Part shown: positions 27,671 to 36,302 of the stretch, one piece after another
How positions within the stretch are numbered: the first letter of the stretch is position 1
Layout of the letters: each line of letters opens with the position of its first letter
NCBI RefSeq assembly: GCF_003024195.1
Contig: NZ_KZ679056.1
Coordinates: 62,001-126,000 of the forward strand
Source: Streptomyces dioscori
GTDB lineage: Bacteria > Actinomycetota > Actinomycetes > Streptomycetales > Streptomycetaceae
Direction of reading: 5' to 3'
Length of the DNA stretch: 64,000 bases
Program-made: the position numbers and the translations under genes
Notes under the pieces: model-generated
Told to the model about the DNA's origin: nothing
Database searches by the model: none
What the model saw: the letters and a program-made list of their open reading frames with translations, nothing else

Positions 27671-28314
27671 TTCGCCACCTCAAGGTCGGGTACGACCTTT
27701 CGCAGCTCCTCGGCCGACAGCGCGCCGGCCCGCAGCAGCACCGGCACCTTGCCCGTCACGTCGACGATCGACGACGGCACGATGCCGGGGGTGGGACCGC
27801 CGTCCAGGTACACGGAGACGGAGTCGCCGAGCATCTCCTGCGCGGCGTCGCAGTCCTCGGGGGACGGGTGTCCGGTGAGGTTCGCGGACGAGACGGCCAT
27901 CGGGCCGGTCTCGGTGAGCAGTTCGATGGCGACCGGGTGCAGCGGCATGCGCACGGCGACGGTCCCACGGGTGTCGCCGAGGTCCCACTGCAGGGACGGC
28001 TGGTGCTTGGCGACCAGGGTCAGCGCGCCCGGCCAGAAGGCGTCGACGAGTTCCCAGGCCATCTCGGAGAAGTCCGTGACCAGGCCGTGCAGCGTGTTCG
28101 GGGAGCCGATGAGGACGGGCGTGGGCATGTTGCGGCCACGGCCCTTGGCCTCCAGCAGATCGGCCACGGCCTCCGAGCTGAACGCGTCGGCGCCGACCCC
28201 GTACACGGTGTCGGTCGGCAGCACGACGAGCTCGCCCCGGCGTACGGCGGACGCGGCCTCGCGCAGACCCGTCGAGCGGTCGGTCGCGTCGTTGGTGTCG
28301 TATCGCCGTGCCAT
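27667..28314 (-). CDS. L-threonylcarbamoyladenylate synthase (Sua5/YciO/TsaC family)
   Basis: 215-aa enzyme making threonylcarbamoyl-AMP from Thr, bicarbonate and ATP for t6A37 of ANN-decoding tRNAs. Motifs LPTDTVYGVGADA, EAKGRGR, and SSANLTGHPSP match the family. No extra C-terminal Sua5 domain is present, so it is the short TsaC-like form. ATG 28314 follows GAGGAGG with 7-base spacing. It is immediately downstream of prmC and overlaps the phosphatase-like gene; prmC and prfA upstream make this a translation-factor cluster. Confidence 0.94.
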   Translation of the reverse strand: MARRYDTNDATDRSTGLREAASAVRRGELVVLPTDTVYGVGADAFSSEAVADLLEAKGRGRNMPTPVLIGSPNTLHGLVTDFSEMAWELVDAFWPGALTLVAKHQPSLQWDLGDTRGTVAVRMPLHPVAIELLTETGPMAVSSANLTGHPSPEDCDAAQEMLGDSVSVYLDGGPTPGIVPSSIVDVTGKVPVLLRAGALSAEELRKVVPDLEVAN

Positions 28315-28396
28315 CAGCAAGCCTCCTCGCACACGCGGACCCCGGTGGCCGCGCATCTAACGGTTTCCACGTCGTCCACAGGGGACATCGCCGTGG

Positions 28397-29242
28397 TCAT
28401 GGCGTCGCCCTGCGGGCGGTCGCGAACCGCGGCCGGTTGTTGAGGTCCGGGTGGTCGGCCGCGTCGGCCCAGCCCCGCTCCTCGGTGAAGATCCACGGCA
28501 CCTGTCCGCCCTGGGTGTCGGCGTGTTCGACGACGACGACACCGCCGGGCCGCAGCAGCCGGTGCGCGGTGCGCTCCAGACCGCGGATCAGGTCGAGGCC
28601 GTCCTCCCCCGAGAACAGGGAGAGTTCGGGATCGTAGTCCCGGGCCTCCGGAGCGACGTACTCCCATTCCGTGAGCGGGATGTACGGCGGGTTGGTGATG
28701 ACGAGGTCGACCTGGCCGTCGAGGTCCGGGAAGGCGTCCAGGGCGTTGCCCTGGCGCAGGTCGACCCTGGACCCCTCGACGTTCTTGCGGGTCCACCGCA
28801 GGGCGTCCTCGGACAGCTCCACGGCGTGCACGCGCGAGCGCGGGACCTCCTGTGCGAGGGCGAGCGCGATGGCGCCCGAACCGGTGCACAGGTCCACGAT
28901 CAGCGGCTCCACGACGTCCATCGCGCGGACGGCGTCTATGGCCCAGCCGACCACGGACTCGGTCTCGGGCCGGGGCACGAACACGCCCAGCCCGACCTGG
29001 AGTTCCAGATAGCGGAAGTAGGCAAGACCGGTGATGTGCTGGAGCGGTTCGCGGGCCTCGCGGCGCGCGATCACCTCCCAGTACCGGGCGTCGAAGTCCG
29101 TGTCCTTGACGGTGTGCAGCTCGCCGCGCTTCACACCGTGCACGAACGCGGCGAGCTCCTCGGCGTCGTTGCGCGGCGAGGGCACGCCGGCGTCGGCCAG
29201 CCGCTGGGTGGCCTGGGCCACTTCCGCGAGCAGCAGGTTCAC
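28397..29242 (-). CDS. prmC: Peptide chain release factor N5-glutamine methyltransferase
   Basis: 281-aa SAM-dependent methyltransferase that methylates the Gln of the GGQ motif of release factors. SAM motif DLCTGSGAIA at 117-126 and catalytic NPPY at 184-187 are present; an N-terminal helical domain (about 1-90) recognises the factor. It lies directly downstream of prfA, its substrate gene, as in many bacteria. Confidence 0.97.
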   Translation of the reverse strand: MNLLLAEVAQATQRLADAGVPSPRNDAEELAAFVHGVKRGELHTVKDTDFDARYWEVIARREAREPLQHITGLAYFRYLELQVGLGVFVPRPETESVVGWAIDAVRAMDVVEPLIVDLCTGSGAIALALAQEVPRSRVHAVELSEDALRWTRKNVEGSRVDLRQGNALDAFPDLDGQVDLVITNPPYIPLTEWEYVAPEARDYDPELSLFSGEDGLDLIRGLERTAHRLLRPGGVVVVEHADTQGGQVPWIFTEERGWADAADHPDLNNRPRFATARRATP

Positions 29243-29320
29243 GCGTCCTCCGGGCTGAGCTGTTGTCCGTCGTGCGGATGTGTACTGCGACTGTCCACTG
29301 CGGCCGTGCGGGTACGCGTC

Positions 29321-30397
29321 CTAGGCCGCGGCGAGCTTGGCCGCCGAGTCGGCGTCCACGCAGGCCTGGATCATCGCGTCGAGGTCGCCGTCGAGGACCT
29401 GGTCCAAGTTGTACGCCTTGAAGCCGACGCGGTGGTCCGAGATGCGGTTCTCCGGGAAGTTGTACGTACGGATCTTCTCGGAGCGGTCCACGGTGCGCAC
29501 CTGGCTGCGGCGCACGTCCGCCGCGTTGCGCTCCGCCTCCTCCTGGGCCGCGGCGAGGAGCCTGGAGCGCAGGATACGCATCGCCTGCTCCTTGTTCTGC
29601 AGCTGGCTCTTCTCGTTCTGGCAGGAGGCGACGACTCCGGTGGGAATGTGCGTGATGCGCACGGCGGAGTCGGTGGTGTTGACGGACTGGCCGCCGGGCC
29701 CGGAGGAGCGGTAGACGTCGATCCGCAGGTCGTTCGCGTGGATCTCGACGTCGACCTCCTCGGCCTCGGGCGTGACCAGCACACCGGCGGCGGAGGTGTG
29801 GATACGGCCCTGCGACTCGGTCGAGGGCACCCGCTGCACGCGGTGCACCCCGCCCTCGTACTTCATCCGCGCCCACACGCCCTGGCCGGGCTCGGTGGCG
29901 CCGTTGCCGCCCTTGGTCTTCACGGCGACCTGGACGTCCTTGTAGCCGCCCAGCTCGGACTCGGTGGAGTCGATGATCTCGGTCTTCCAGCCGACGCGCT
30001 CCGCGTACCGCAGGTACATGCGCAGCAGGTCGCCGGCGAACAGGGCCGACTCGTCGCCGCCCGCGCCCGCCTTGATCTCCAGGATGACGTCCTTGTCGTC
30101 GCTGGGGTCGCGCGGGACGAGGAGCAGGCGGAGCTTCTCGGTGAGTTCCTCGCGCTGCTTCTCCAGGTCCTTGACCTCGGCGGCGAAGTCGGGGTCGTCC
30201 GCGGCGAACTCCTTCGCCGTCTCGATGTCGTCCCCGGATCGCTTCCAGGAGCGGTACGTCGCGATGATCGGGGTCAGCTCGGCGTAGCGCTTGTTGAGCT
30301 TGCGCGCGTTGGCCTGGTCGGCGTGGACCGACGGGTCAGCGAGCTTCTTCTCAAGATCGGCGTGCTCGCCGATGAGTTCCTCGACCGCCTCGAACAT
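29321..30397 (-). CDS. prfA: Peptide chain release factor 1
   Basis: 358-aa RF1 that reads UAA and UAG. GPGGQSVN carries the catalytic GGQ, and VPSTESQGR contains the PxT-type tripeptide that reads the codon. The start ATG 30397 (MFEAVEEL) follows GGAGCCGGAG; the longer open frame upstream passes through rpmE and is not real. The leader contains four 13-bp tandem repeats. Stop codons in the window: the TAG inside the GH35 gene would be a substrate of this factor. Confidence 0.98.
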   Translation of the reverse strand: MFEAVEELIGEHADLEKKLADPSVHADQANARKLNKRYAELTPIIATYRSWKRSGDDIETAKEFAADDPDFAAEVKDLEKQREELTEKLRLLLVPRDPSDDKDVILEIKAGAGGDESALFAGDLLRMYLRYAERVGWKTEIIDSTESELGGYKDVQVAVKTKGGNGATEPGQGVWARMKYEGGVHRVQRVPSTESQGRIHTSAAGVLVTPEAEEVDVEIHANDLRIDVYRSSGPGGQSVNTTDSAVRITHIPTGVVASCQNEKSQLQNKEQAMRILRSRLLAAAQEEAERNAADVRRSQVRTVDRSEKIRTYNFPENRISDHRVGFKAYNLDQVLDGDLDAMIQACVDADSAAKLAAA

Positions 30398-30478
30398 CTC
30401 CGGCTCCAATGGACTGCCCCCGCCGCCATCACGGGCTCGGGGACGTAGGTACGGCATGGGGGTTCGTACGGGGGTTCC

Positions 30479-30530
30479 CTGCTCGATCGAACTGCCAGAT
30501 CGAACTGCTCGATCGATCTGCTCGATCGCG
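30479..30530. repeat. Four 13-bp tandem repeats in the prfA leader
   Basis: CTGCTCGATCGAA, CTGCCAGATCGAA, CTGCTCGATCGAT and CTGCTCGATCGCG follow each other without gaps, three of them containing the palindrome CGATCG. They lie 82-133 bp upstream of the prfA start, between rpmE and prfA. Possible binding sites; function unknown. Confidence 0.85.
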
Positions 30531-30618
30531 TTCGAGAGCGAGGGACGGGGGCTGCACCGCAAAGCGCCGGTCCCAGCGCCCCCGGACGGAGGCACCGAAG
30601 ACCGGCGCTGTGAGCTCG

Positions 30619-30846
30619 CTACTTGGTGTCGGCCGCGGCCTTGGCCTTGCCGAAGCGGGCCTCGAAGCGGGCCACGCGGCCACCGGTGTCGAGGATCTTC
30701 TGCTTGCCCGTGTAGAACGGGTGGCACTCGGAGCAGACCTCGGCGCGGACGGTGCCGCTGGAGATCGTGCTGCGGGTGGTGAACGACGCGCCACAGGTGC
30801 AGCTGACCTGCGTCTCGACGTACTCGGGGTGGATGTCGCGCTTCAA
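30619..30846 (-). CDS. rpmE: 50S ribosomal protein L31 (zinc-binding form)
   Basis: 75-aa L31. The start is TTG at 30846 (MKRDIHPEYVET), 4 bases after AGGAGA; longer upstream reading is not credible. SCTCGASF and EVCSECHPFYTGK supply the four cysteines that bind zinc, so this is the zinc-dependent C+ type, normally replaced by a paralogue during zinc starvation. It sits between the LCP protein gene and prfA. Confidence 0.97.
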   Translation of the reverse strand: MKRDIHPEYVETQVSCTCGASFTTRSTISSGTVRAEVCSECHPFYTGKQKILDTGGRVARFEARFGKAKAAADTK

Positions 30847-31074
30847 GGTGTCTCCTAGTTTCGGGAGGGCGCCGGGTCGCTGCCGCGGATTGCGGGGGCG
30901 TGAACCGGGGCCGACTGTCCAGTCTGCCAGGACTGGTGCCATCTCCCCAAACCGGGGGATGGCCGGGGGTATTCCCCGGGGCCCCTGGAGGGGGTGGCTG
31001 GTGCCGCCCGACAGGGCGCGGCACGGGGTGCCGGGGTGGCGCCGTGGGCGGGTGCGGGACCGTCATGGCCGGGC

Positions 31075-31101
31075 GCGCAGTTCCCCGCGCCCCTTGCGGG
31101 G
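31075..31101 (-). repeat. Dispersed repeat, single copy (minus orientation)
   Basis: GCGCAGTTCCCCGCGCCCCT, the reverse complement of the family core, 21 bases downstream of the stop of the LCP gene (31122). Confidence 0.85.
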
Positions 31102-31121
31102 CCGGGGCGGGGCACGATCGA

Positions 31122-32207
31122 TTACTGGACGACGCCCTTGGCGTCGCCGGTCGCCGTGCCCTCCGTCGCCGACTTCGGGATCGCGCGGTCGTTCTTCAGC
31201 GCGGCCCAGACCTGCGCGGCCTTGTCCTTCTCGACCAGGACGCGGTTGCCGTCCGCCGGGTCGTACTGGACCGGCAGCGTGACCATGTTCATCTTCGACG
31301 AGCTGATGCCCTTGAGCCCGTTGGCGAAGGACGCCAGGTCCTTGACCGAGGCCAGGTCGGAGTCGGTGGTCACCGTCTTCGTCGCGGTGTCGGCGAGGTC
31401 GTACAGCTTCTTCGGGCTGGTCAGTACGCCGACGTCCTTGACCTGCTCGACCAGCGCCTTGACGAACGCCTGCTGGAGCTGGATCCGGCCGAGGTCGGAG
31501 CCGTCGCCCACCCCGTGCCGGGTGCGCACCAGGCCGAGCGACTGCTCGCCGGTCAGCCGGTGTGTGCCGGCCTTGAGGTCGAGGTGGCTCTCCTTGTCGG
31601 TGATGTCCTTGGTCGTGGTGACCTCGACACCGCCGAGTTCGTCGATGAGCTTCTGGAAGCCGCTGAAGTCGACCTCGACGTAGTGGTCCATGCGGATACC
31701 GGTCATCGACTCGACGGTCTTGACCGCGCAGGCGGCGCCACCGGTGGAGTACGCCGAGTTGAACATCGCGAGGGACGCGGCGTCGTGCTCCACGCCCTCG
31801 CTGTCGGTGCACGCGGGACGGGGCACGAGCGTGTCGCGCGGTATGGAGACCACGCTGGCCTTCTTGTGGCCCTCGTAGACGTGCACGACCATCGCGGTGT
31901 CCGAGCGTGCGCTGCCGTCGTCGGTGCCCCCGCCCAGGTCCTTGTTGCTGCCGGAACGGGTGTCGGAGCCGAGTACGAGGATGTCCTGCGAGCCGTTGTC
32001 GACGTCCAGGGGCCGGTCGGTGCCGAGTGCCTGGTCGATGTCGACGCTCTTGATGTTGTCGTTCAGGTTGAAGTACACGTACCCCAGACCCGTACCGCCC
32101 AGAACGAAGACACCCGCAGCGGACCAGGCCGCGATGACGAGCGCCTTGTGACGCGTGCTCCGCGGTTTACGGCGACGGCCGGGTTCGGGTGTGCTCTCGG
32201 CGGACAT
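31122..32207 (-). CDS. LCP (LytR-CpsA-Psr) family glycopolymer transferase
   Basis: 361-aa membrane-anchored protein that attaches polymers such as teichoic acids to peptidoglycan. A basic cytosolic N-terminus and one helix (ALVIAAWSAAGVFVLGGTGLGYVYF) precede the extracytoplasmic LCP domain with ILVLGSDTR, SDTAMVVHV, SIPRDT and LVRTRHG-type motifs carrying the conserved Arg/Asp residues. GAGGAG lies 4 bases before the ATG. With the WecA-like gene 7 kb downstream, it fits a wall-polymer role. Confidence 0.94.
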   Translation of the reverse strand: MSAESTPEPGRRRKPRSTRHKALVIAAWSAAGVFVLGGTGLGYVYFNLNDNIKSVDIDQALGTDRPLDVDNGSQDILVLGSDTRSGSNKDLGGGTDDGSARSDTAMVVHVYEGHKKASVVSIPRDTLVPRPACTDSEGVEHDAASLAMFNSAYSTGGAACAVKTVESMTGIRMDHYVEVDFSGFQKLIDELGGVEVTTTKDITDKESHLDLKAGTHRLTGEQSLGLVRTRHGVGDGSDLGRIQLQQAFVKALVEQVKDVGVLTSPKKLYDLADTATKTVTTDSDLASVKDLASFANGLKGISSSKMNMVTLPVQYDPADGNRVLVEKDKAAQVWAALKNDRAIPKSATEGTATGDAKGVVQ

Positions 32208-32512
32208 GTGCTCCTCGGTTCTCGCTGGTCGGCTCTGTTACCCCCTGCGGTCAGGGTCAGGCGTGGTCATGTGCCGTGACGTCGCTGTCAGGACCCGTCT
32301 GTTCAGACGGTGAAACCGAAAAAAGGGTTGCACAGCGCTTTGTGACCGTACTGTGCGAACACGGACACAACGGGTGACCGGCGGTGTGGGCCGTCGGCGG
32401 CTCACCTGCGCTTACGAGGGCGGACGCCCTGCTTCCGCGTCACCGTGGCGACCTTCACATCTGTGGCGAAGGTCTCCCGTACCGCCCCCGCGAGGGCAAC
32501 GGCGGGGACGAC
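32208..32512 (-). other. Promoter region of the LCP gene
   Basis: About 300 bp between the rho terminator and the LCP start. It must contain the LCP promoter, but I cannot pick a convincing pair of hexamers. An A/T-rich run (GAAAAAAGGG near 32320) is the only low-GC patch. No gene is visible. Confidence 0.35.
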
Positions 32513-32552
32513 GCGGAGGGCCGCCCCCGAGGTGACGGGGACGGCCCTCCGC
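32513..32552 (-). terminator. Terminator after rho
   Basis: GCGGAGGGCCG (32513-32523) pairs with CGGCCCTCCGC (32542-32552); beyond one C/A mismatch an inner CCCCG/CGGGG stem continues to a 6-nt loop. This gives about 16 bp. It lies 26 bases after the rho stop. Confidence 0.88.
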
Positions 32553-32577
32553 GGTACCGGCTGCGCCGGCCGAGACC

Positions 32578-34713
32578 CTAGTCGTTGCCGTTGCCCGGCA
32601 TCGGCGTCGTCTTCTGGATCTGCAGCAGGAACTCGGCGTTCGACTTCGTCTGCTTCATCTTGTCGAGCAGCAGCTCGATCGCCTGCTGCTGGTCGAGCGC
32701 GTGCAGCACGCGACGCAGCTTCCAGGTGATGGCGAGCTCGTCGCTGCCGAGCAGGATCTCTTCCTTACGCGTACCGGACGCGTCGACGTCCACCGCCGGG
32801 AAGATGCGCTTGTCGGCGAGCTTGCGGTCGAGCTTCAGCTCCGCGTTGCCCGTGCCCTTGAACTCCTCGAAGATGACCTCGTCCATGCGCGAGCCGGTGT
32901 CGACCAGCGCGGTGGCCAGGATCGTCAGCGAGCCGCCGTCCTCGATGTTGCGCGCGGCACCGAAGAAGCGCTTCGGCGGGTACAGCGCGGTCGAGTCGAC
33001 ACCACCGGACAGGATGCGGCCGGAGGCCGGGGCGGCGAGGTTGTACGCACGGCCCAGACGCGTGATCGAGTCGAGCAGCACGACGACGTCGTGGCCCAGC
33101 TCCACCAGCCGCTTGGCACGCTCGATGGCGAGCTCGGCGACCGTGGTGTGGTCCTCGGCGGGACGGTCGAAGGTCGAGGAGATGACCTCGCCCTTCACCG
33201 ACCGCTGCATGTCCGTGACCTCTTCCGGACGCTCGTCGACCAGGACGACCATCAGGTGGCACTCGGGGTTGTTGACGGTGATCGCGTTGGCGATCGCCTG
33301 CAGGATCATGGTCTTGCCGGTCTTCGGCGGGGCCACGATCAGACCGCGCTGGCCCTTTCCGATGGGCGCGACGAGGTCGATGATGCGGGTCGTCAGCACA
33401 CCCGGGTCGGTCTCCAGACGGAGCCGGTCTTGCGGGTACAGCGGCGTCAGCTTGTTGAACTCCGGGCGTCCGCGCCCCGATTCGGGCGCCATGCCGTTCT
33501 GCGAGTCCAGTCGGACGAGCGCGTTGAACTTCTCGCGGCGCTCGCCGTCCTTGGGCTGCCGGACGGCGCCGGTGACGTGGTCACCCTTGCGCAGACCGTT
33601 CTTGCGGACCTGGGCGAGGGAGACGTACACGTCGTTCGGACCGGGGAGGTAGCCCGACGTACGGATGAACGCGTAGTTGTCGAGGATGTCCAGGATGCCC
33701 GCGACGGGGATCAGGACGTCGTCGTCGGCGACCTGCGGCTCGTTCGGGCCGAACTCGTCGCGGCCACGGCGGCCACGGCGGTCGCGGTAACGACCGCGGC
33801 GGCCACGACGGCCACCCTCGAAGTCGTCGTCGTCCTGCGGGCCGTTGTCGCGCTGCCGGTCCTGGCGGTCCTGACGGCCGCCGCCCTGCTGACGGTCCTG
33901 CCGGTCCTGGCGCTGCTGGTTGCCGCCGCCCTGGCCCTGACCGCCCTGGCCGCCCTGATTGCCCTGGCCGCCCTGCTGCTCGTCGCCCTTGCCGCCACGG
34001 CGGTCGCGGTCGCGGCCCCCACGGTCACGGTCGCCGCGCTCACCGCGGTCGCCACGGTCGGCGCGGTCGCGACGGTCGCGGCGGCCCTGACGGCCGTCGT
34101 TCCCGCCGTCCGAGCCGTCGCCCTTGGCCTCGCCCTGGGACTGCGCGGACTCCTCGGTCCTGACCTCGGTCTTCGCCTCGGCGGTGATCGTCTCGGGGCT
34201 GCCCGCCTCGGCGGTGGCGCGACGCCGGCGGCGCTCGGCCGGAGCGTCGTCCCCACCGCGCTCGCCGCCCTCGCTCGCCCGCGCGGGGCCGCCGGCCGGC
34301 TGGCCGGGGATCTCGATCTGCTGCTGAGCCACGGCCTTCTCGGCCTTGGCCTCCGCCTTCTTCTCGGCGGGAGAGACGGCCTCGTCCCCCGTACGAGCCT
34401 TCGAGGTGGCCCGGCGCTTGGGCTTCGTCTCGGTGGCGTCCCCGGCGGCGGACGCGGTCTTGGCCGAAGCACCCCCGCCGCCGCCCTGCGCCTCCTTGAT
34501 GACCTCGATCAGCTGGCTCTTGCGCATCCGCGCGGTGCCCCTGATGCCGAGGCCGGATGCGACCTGCTGCAGCTCGGCCAGCACCATGCCCTCAAGGCCG
34601 GTACCGCGGCGCCGACGGGAGCCGGCACCGGTGGCAGGCGCGGAGGCGTCCGTGGCGGGCGCGGCAGCGGTCTCCTCGACACGTGCGCCCATCAGATCGG
34701 TGGTGTCGCTCAC
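32578..34713 (-). CDS. rho: Transcription termination factor Rho (long actinobacterial form)
   Basis: 711-aa hexameric RNA translocase, against about 420 aa in E. coli. After an N-terminal RhoN-like helix region there is an insertion of roughly 200 residues rich in Arg, Gly, Asp, Gln and Asn (RRDRRDRADRGDRGERGDRD-type runs), then the cold-shock RNA-binding domain and the ATPase core with Walker A PPKTGKTM and Walker B-type VVLLDSITR. This insertion is known from high-GC actinobacterial Rho and raises RNA binding. Start GTG at 34713 with AAGGA 9 bases before it; an in-frame ATG seven codons later is an alternative. Confidence 0.97.
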   Translation of the reverse strand: MSDTTDLMGARVEETAAAPATDASAPATGAGSRRRRGTGLEGMVLAELQQVASGLGIRGTARMRKSQLIEVIKEAQGGGGGASAKTASAAGDATETKPKRRATSKARTGDEAVSPAEKKAEAKAEKAVAQQQIEIPGQPAGGPARASEGGERGGDDAPAERRRRRATAEAGSPETITAEAKTEVRTEESAQSQGEAKGDGSDGGNDGRQGRRDRRDRADRGDRGERGDRDRGGRDRDRRGGKGDEQQGGQGNQGGQGGQGQGGGNQQRQDRQDRQQGGGRQDRQDRQRDNGPQDDDDFEGGRRGRRGRYRDRRGRRGRDEFGPNEPQVADDDVLIPVAGILDILDNYAFIRTSGYLPGPNDVYVSLAQVRKNGLRKGDHVTGAVRQPKDGERREKFNALVRLDSQNGMAPESGRGRPEFNKLTPLYPQDRLRLETDPGVLTTRIIDLVAPIGKGQRGLIVAPPKTGKTMILQAIANAITVNNPECHLMVVLVDERPEEVTDMQRSVKGEVISSTFDRPAEDHTTVAELAIERAKRLVELGHDVVVLLDSITRLGRAYNLAAPASGRILSGGVDSTALYPPKRFFGAARNIEDGGSLTILATALVDTGSRMDEVIFEEFKGTGNAELKLDRKLADKRIFPAVDVDASGTRKEEILLGSDELAITWKLRRVLHALDQQQAIELLLDKMKQTKSNAEFLLQIQKTTPMPGNGND

Positions 34714-35098
34714 GAAGGGTCCTTCCCTGGAGCGGACGTCGGCCTGTCTGGCTCGGCGACCGGTTGTGCTGTCCGACAGTGGTCCGTCATGTGTGGACCG
34801 TGCCGGGGCGGTGGTCCGCCAAAAGGCGGAGGGAATTTCTGGGATGACGTTTCCCGGGGCCGCGGACTTGAGGTTCTGTGTCCATCGGCTCGGTCACGCC
34901 GGTTCCGGAGCGTACTCAGCACCGCTCAGCGCCTAGCACCCAATGCATGGCACAAAGCGATTTGGGGGGCTCCCGGAAGAATGATTGTCCCGGACGGGGA
35001 CGTGAAGCACCTCGCCATGGTGGGGTCGGGTGCAGACTTGAGGTTAACACTACCGGATCCAACAAACATTCCCCCTCTCGAAATCCGGCAACCGAGTG
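34714..35098 (-). promoter_or_regulatory. Long rho leader region
   Basis: 385 bp between thrB and rho. A -10-like TAGTGT on the minus strand (35047-35052) would give a leader of about 325 nt. It contains a small open frame (35018-34926, 30 codons), a perfect hairpin TCCGCC-AAAA-GGCGGA (34815-34830) and two copies of GACTTGAGGTT (34865-34875 and 35035-35045). No -35 is clear. A long leader suits an autoregulated rho gene, but this is inference. Confidence 0.5.
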
Positions 35099-36016
35099 TC
35101 ACGGAGCAAGCGGCAGCACGCTCGCCCCGGTGGCGTCGAGGCCCAGCCGGTTGGCCGCCCAGCCCTCTCCCGCCAGTTGTGCGACCTTGTCGGCCGCGGC
35201 CTCGTCGGCGAGCGCGAGCACGGTGGGCCCGGCACCCGAGATGACCGCGGGAATGCCGTCCGCCCGCAGCCGCTCCACCAGCGCGGCGCTCTCCGGCATG
35301 GCCGGCGCGCGGTACTCCTGGTGCAGTCGGTCCTCGGTGGCGGGCAGCAGCAGCTCGGGGCGCCTGGTGAGGGCCTCGACGAGCAGTGCGGCGCGGCCCG
35401 CGTTGGTAGCGGCGTCGACATGCGGGACGGTACGTGGAAGGAGTCCGCGGGCGGTCTCCGTCAGGACGGCCTTGCCGGGTACGAAAACCACCGGAACGAT
35501 GGAATCGGCGGGTTCCATCCTGATGGCGCGCGCCGCCCCGTTCTCCAGCCAGGACAAGGTGAATCCGCCGAGCAGACAGGCCGCGACGTTGTCGGGGTGA
35601 CCCTCGATCTCGGTGGCGAGCTCAAGGAGCGCGGTGTCGTCGAGCTTGCTGTCGCCGCCTATGGTCACCGCGCGTGCGGCGACGATGCCGGCGCAGATCG
35701 CGGCGGACGAGGAGCCGAGGCCCCGGCCGTGCGGGATGCGGTTGGCGCACACGATCTCAAGACCGCGGGGCTGACCGCCCAGCAGGTCGAAGGCGGTGCG
35801 CAGGGACCGTACGAGCAGGTGGCGCTCGTCGCGCGGCAGCGTCTCGCTGCCCTCACCCGCGATGTCGATGTGCAGGCCGGAATCGGCCACGCGGACGACC
35901 ACGTCGTCGTACAGCCCCAGTGACAGGCCGAGGGCGTCGAAGCCCGGGCCGAGGTTGGCACTGGTGGCGGGGACGCGCACCCGGACGGCGGCGGCGCGGA
36001 ACGCTGGACCGGCCAT
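35099..36016 (-). CDS. thrB: Homoserine kinase
   Basis: 305-aa GHMP-family kinase making O-phosphohomoserine from homoserine and ATP, the fourth step from aspartate to threonine. VPATSANLGPGFDALG and the ATP loop PHGRGLGSSSAA are diagnostic; GPTVLALA near the C-terminus closes the fold. ATG 36016 gives MAGPAFRAAA. It follows thrC in the same direction but is separated by 286 bp with a terminator-like hairpin, so it may have its own promoter. Confidence 0.97.
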   Translation of the reverse strand: MAGPAFRAAAVRVRVPATSANLGPGFDALGLSLGLYDDVVVRVADSGLHIDIAGEGSETLPRDERHLLVRSLRTAFDLLGGQPRGLEIVCANRIPHGRGLGSSSAAICAGIVAARAVTIGGDSKLDDTALLELATEIEGHPDNVAACLLGGFTLSWLENGAARAIRMEPADSIVPVVFVPGKAVLTETARGLLPRTVPHVDAATNAGRAALLVEALTRRPELLLPATEDRLHQEYRAPAMPESAALVERLRADGIPAVISGAGPTVLALADEAAADKVAQLAGEGWAANRLGLDATGASVLPLAP

Positions 36017-36257
36017 CGCTCGATGACTCTCCTTGAGCTTGAGCTGCGAGATTTTCGAAATCCTGCGAGACGTACGGAGAATGCGGAAGACCCGGAGGCC
36101 GCAGGGGCGGCGCGGCACCGCGGCATATGCGGCGGGCGGGTTCGGTACAGCTTATCGAAGGAAGGTTCAGTGGCGACATAGGGCGCACAGGAGGCGCACG
36201 ATGCGTGTCGTATGCCCCTCGTGCACCCCCGGTCAGGTGGTCCGACCCGGGTGCGGA

Positions 36258-36287
36258 CGGCCCGGACGACTCAGCTCACCCGGGCCG
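36258..36287 (-). terminator. Hairpin after thrC
   Basis: CGGCCCGG (36258-36265) pairs perfectly with CCGGGCCG (36280-36287) around a 14-nt loop, 16 bases beyond the thrC stop. It may terminate or attenuate transcription between thrC and thrB. Confidence 0.6.
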
Positions 36288-36302
36288 CCCCGGCCACCCG
36301 GA

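Noticed and set aside
32701..35244. 847-codon plus-strand frame opposite rho and thrB
   Set aside because: Antisense of rho; the Val/Ala/Leu-rich product reflects the GC3 pattern.
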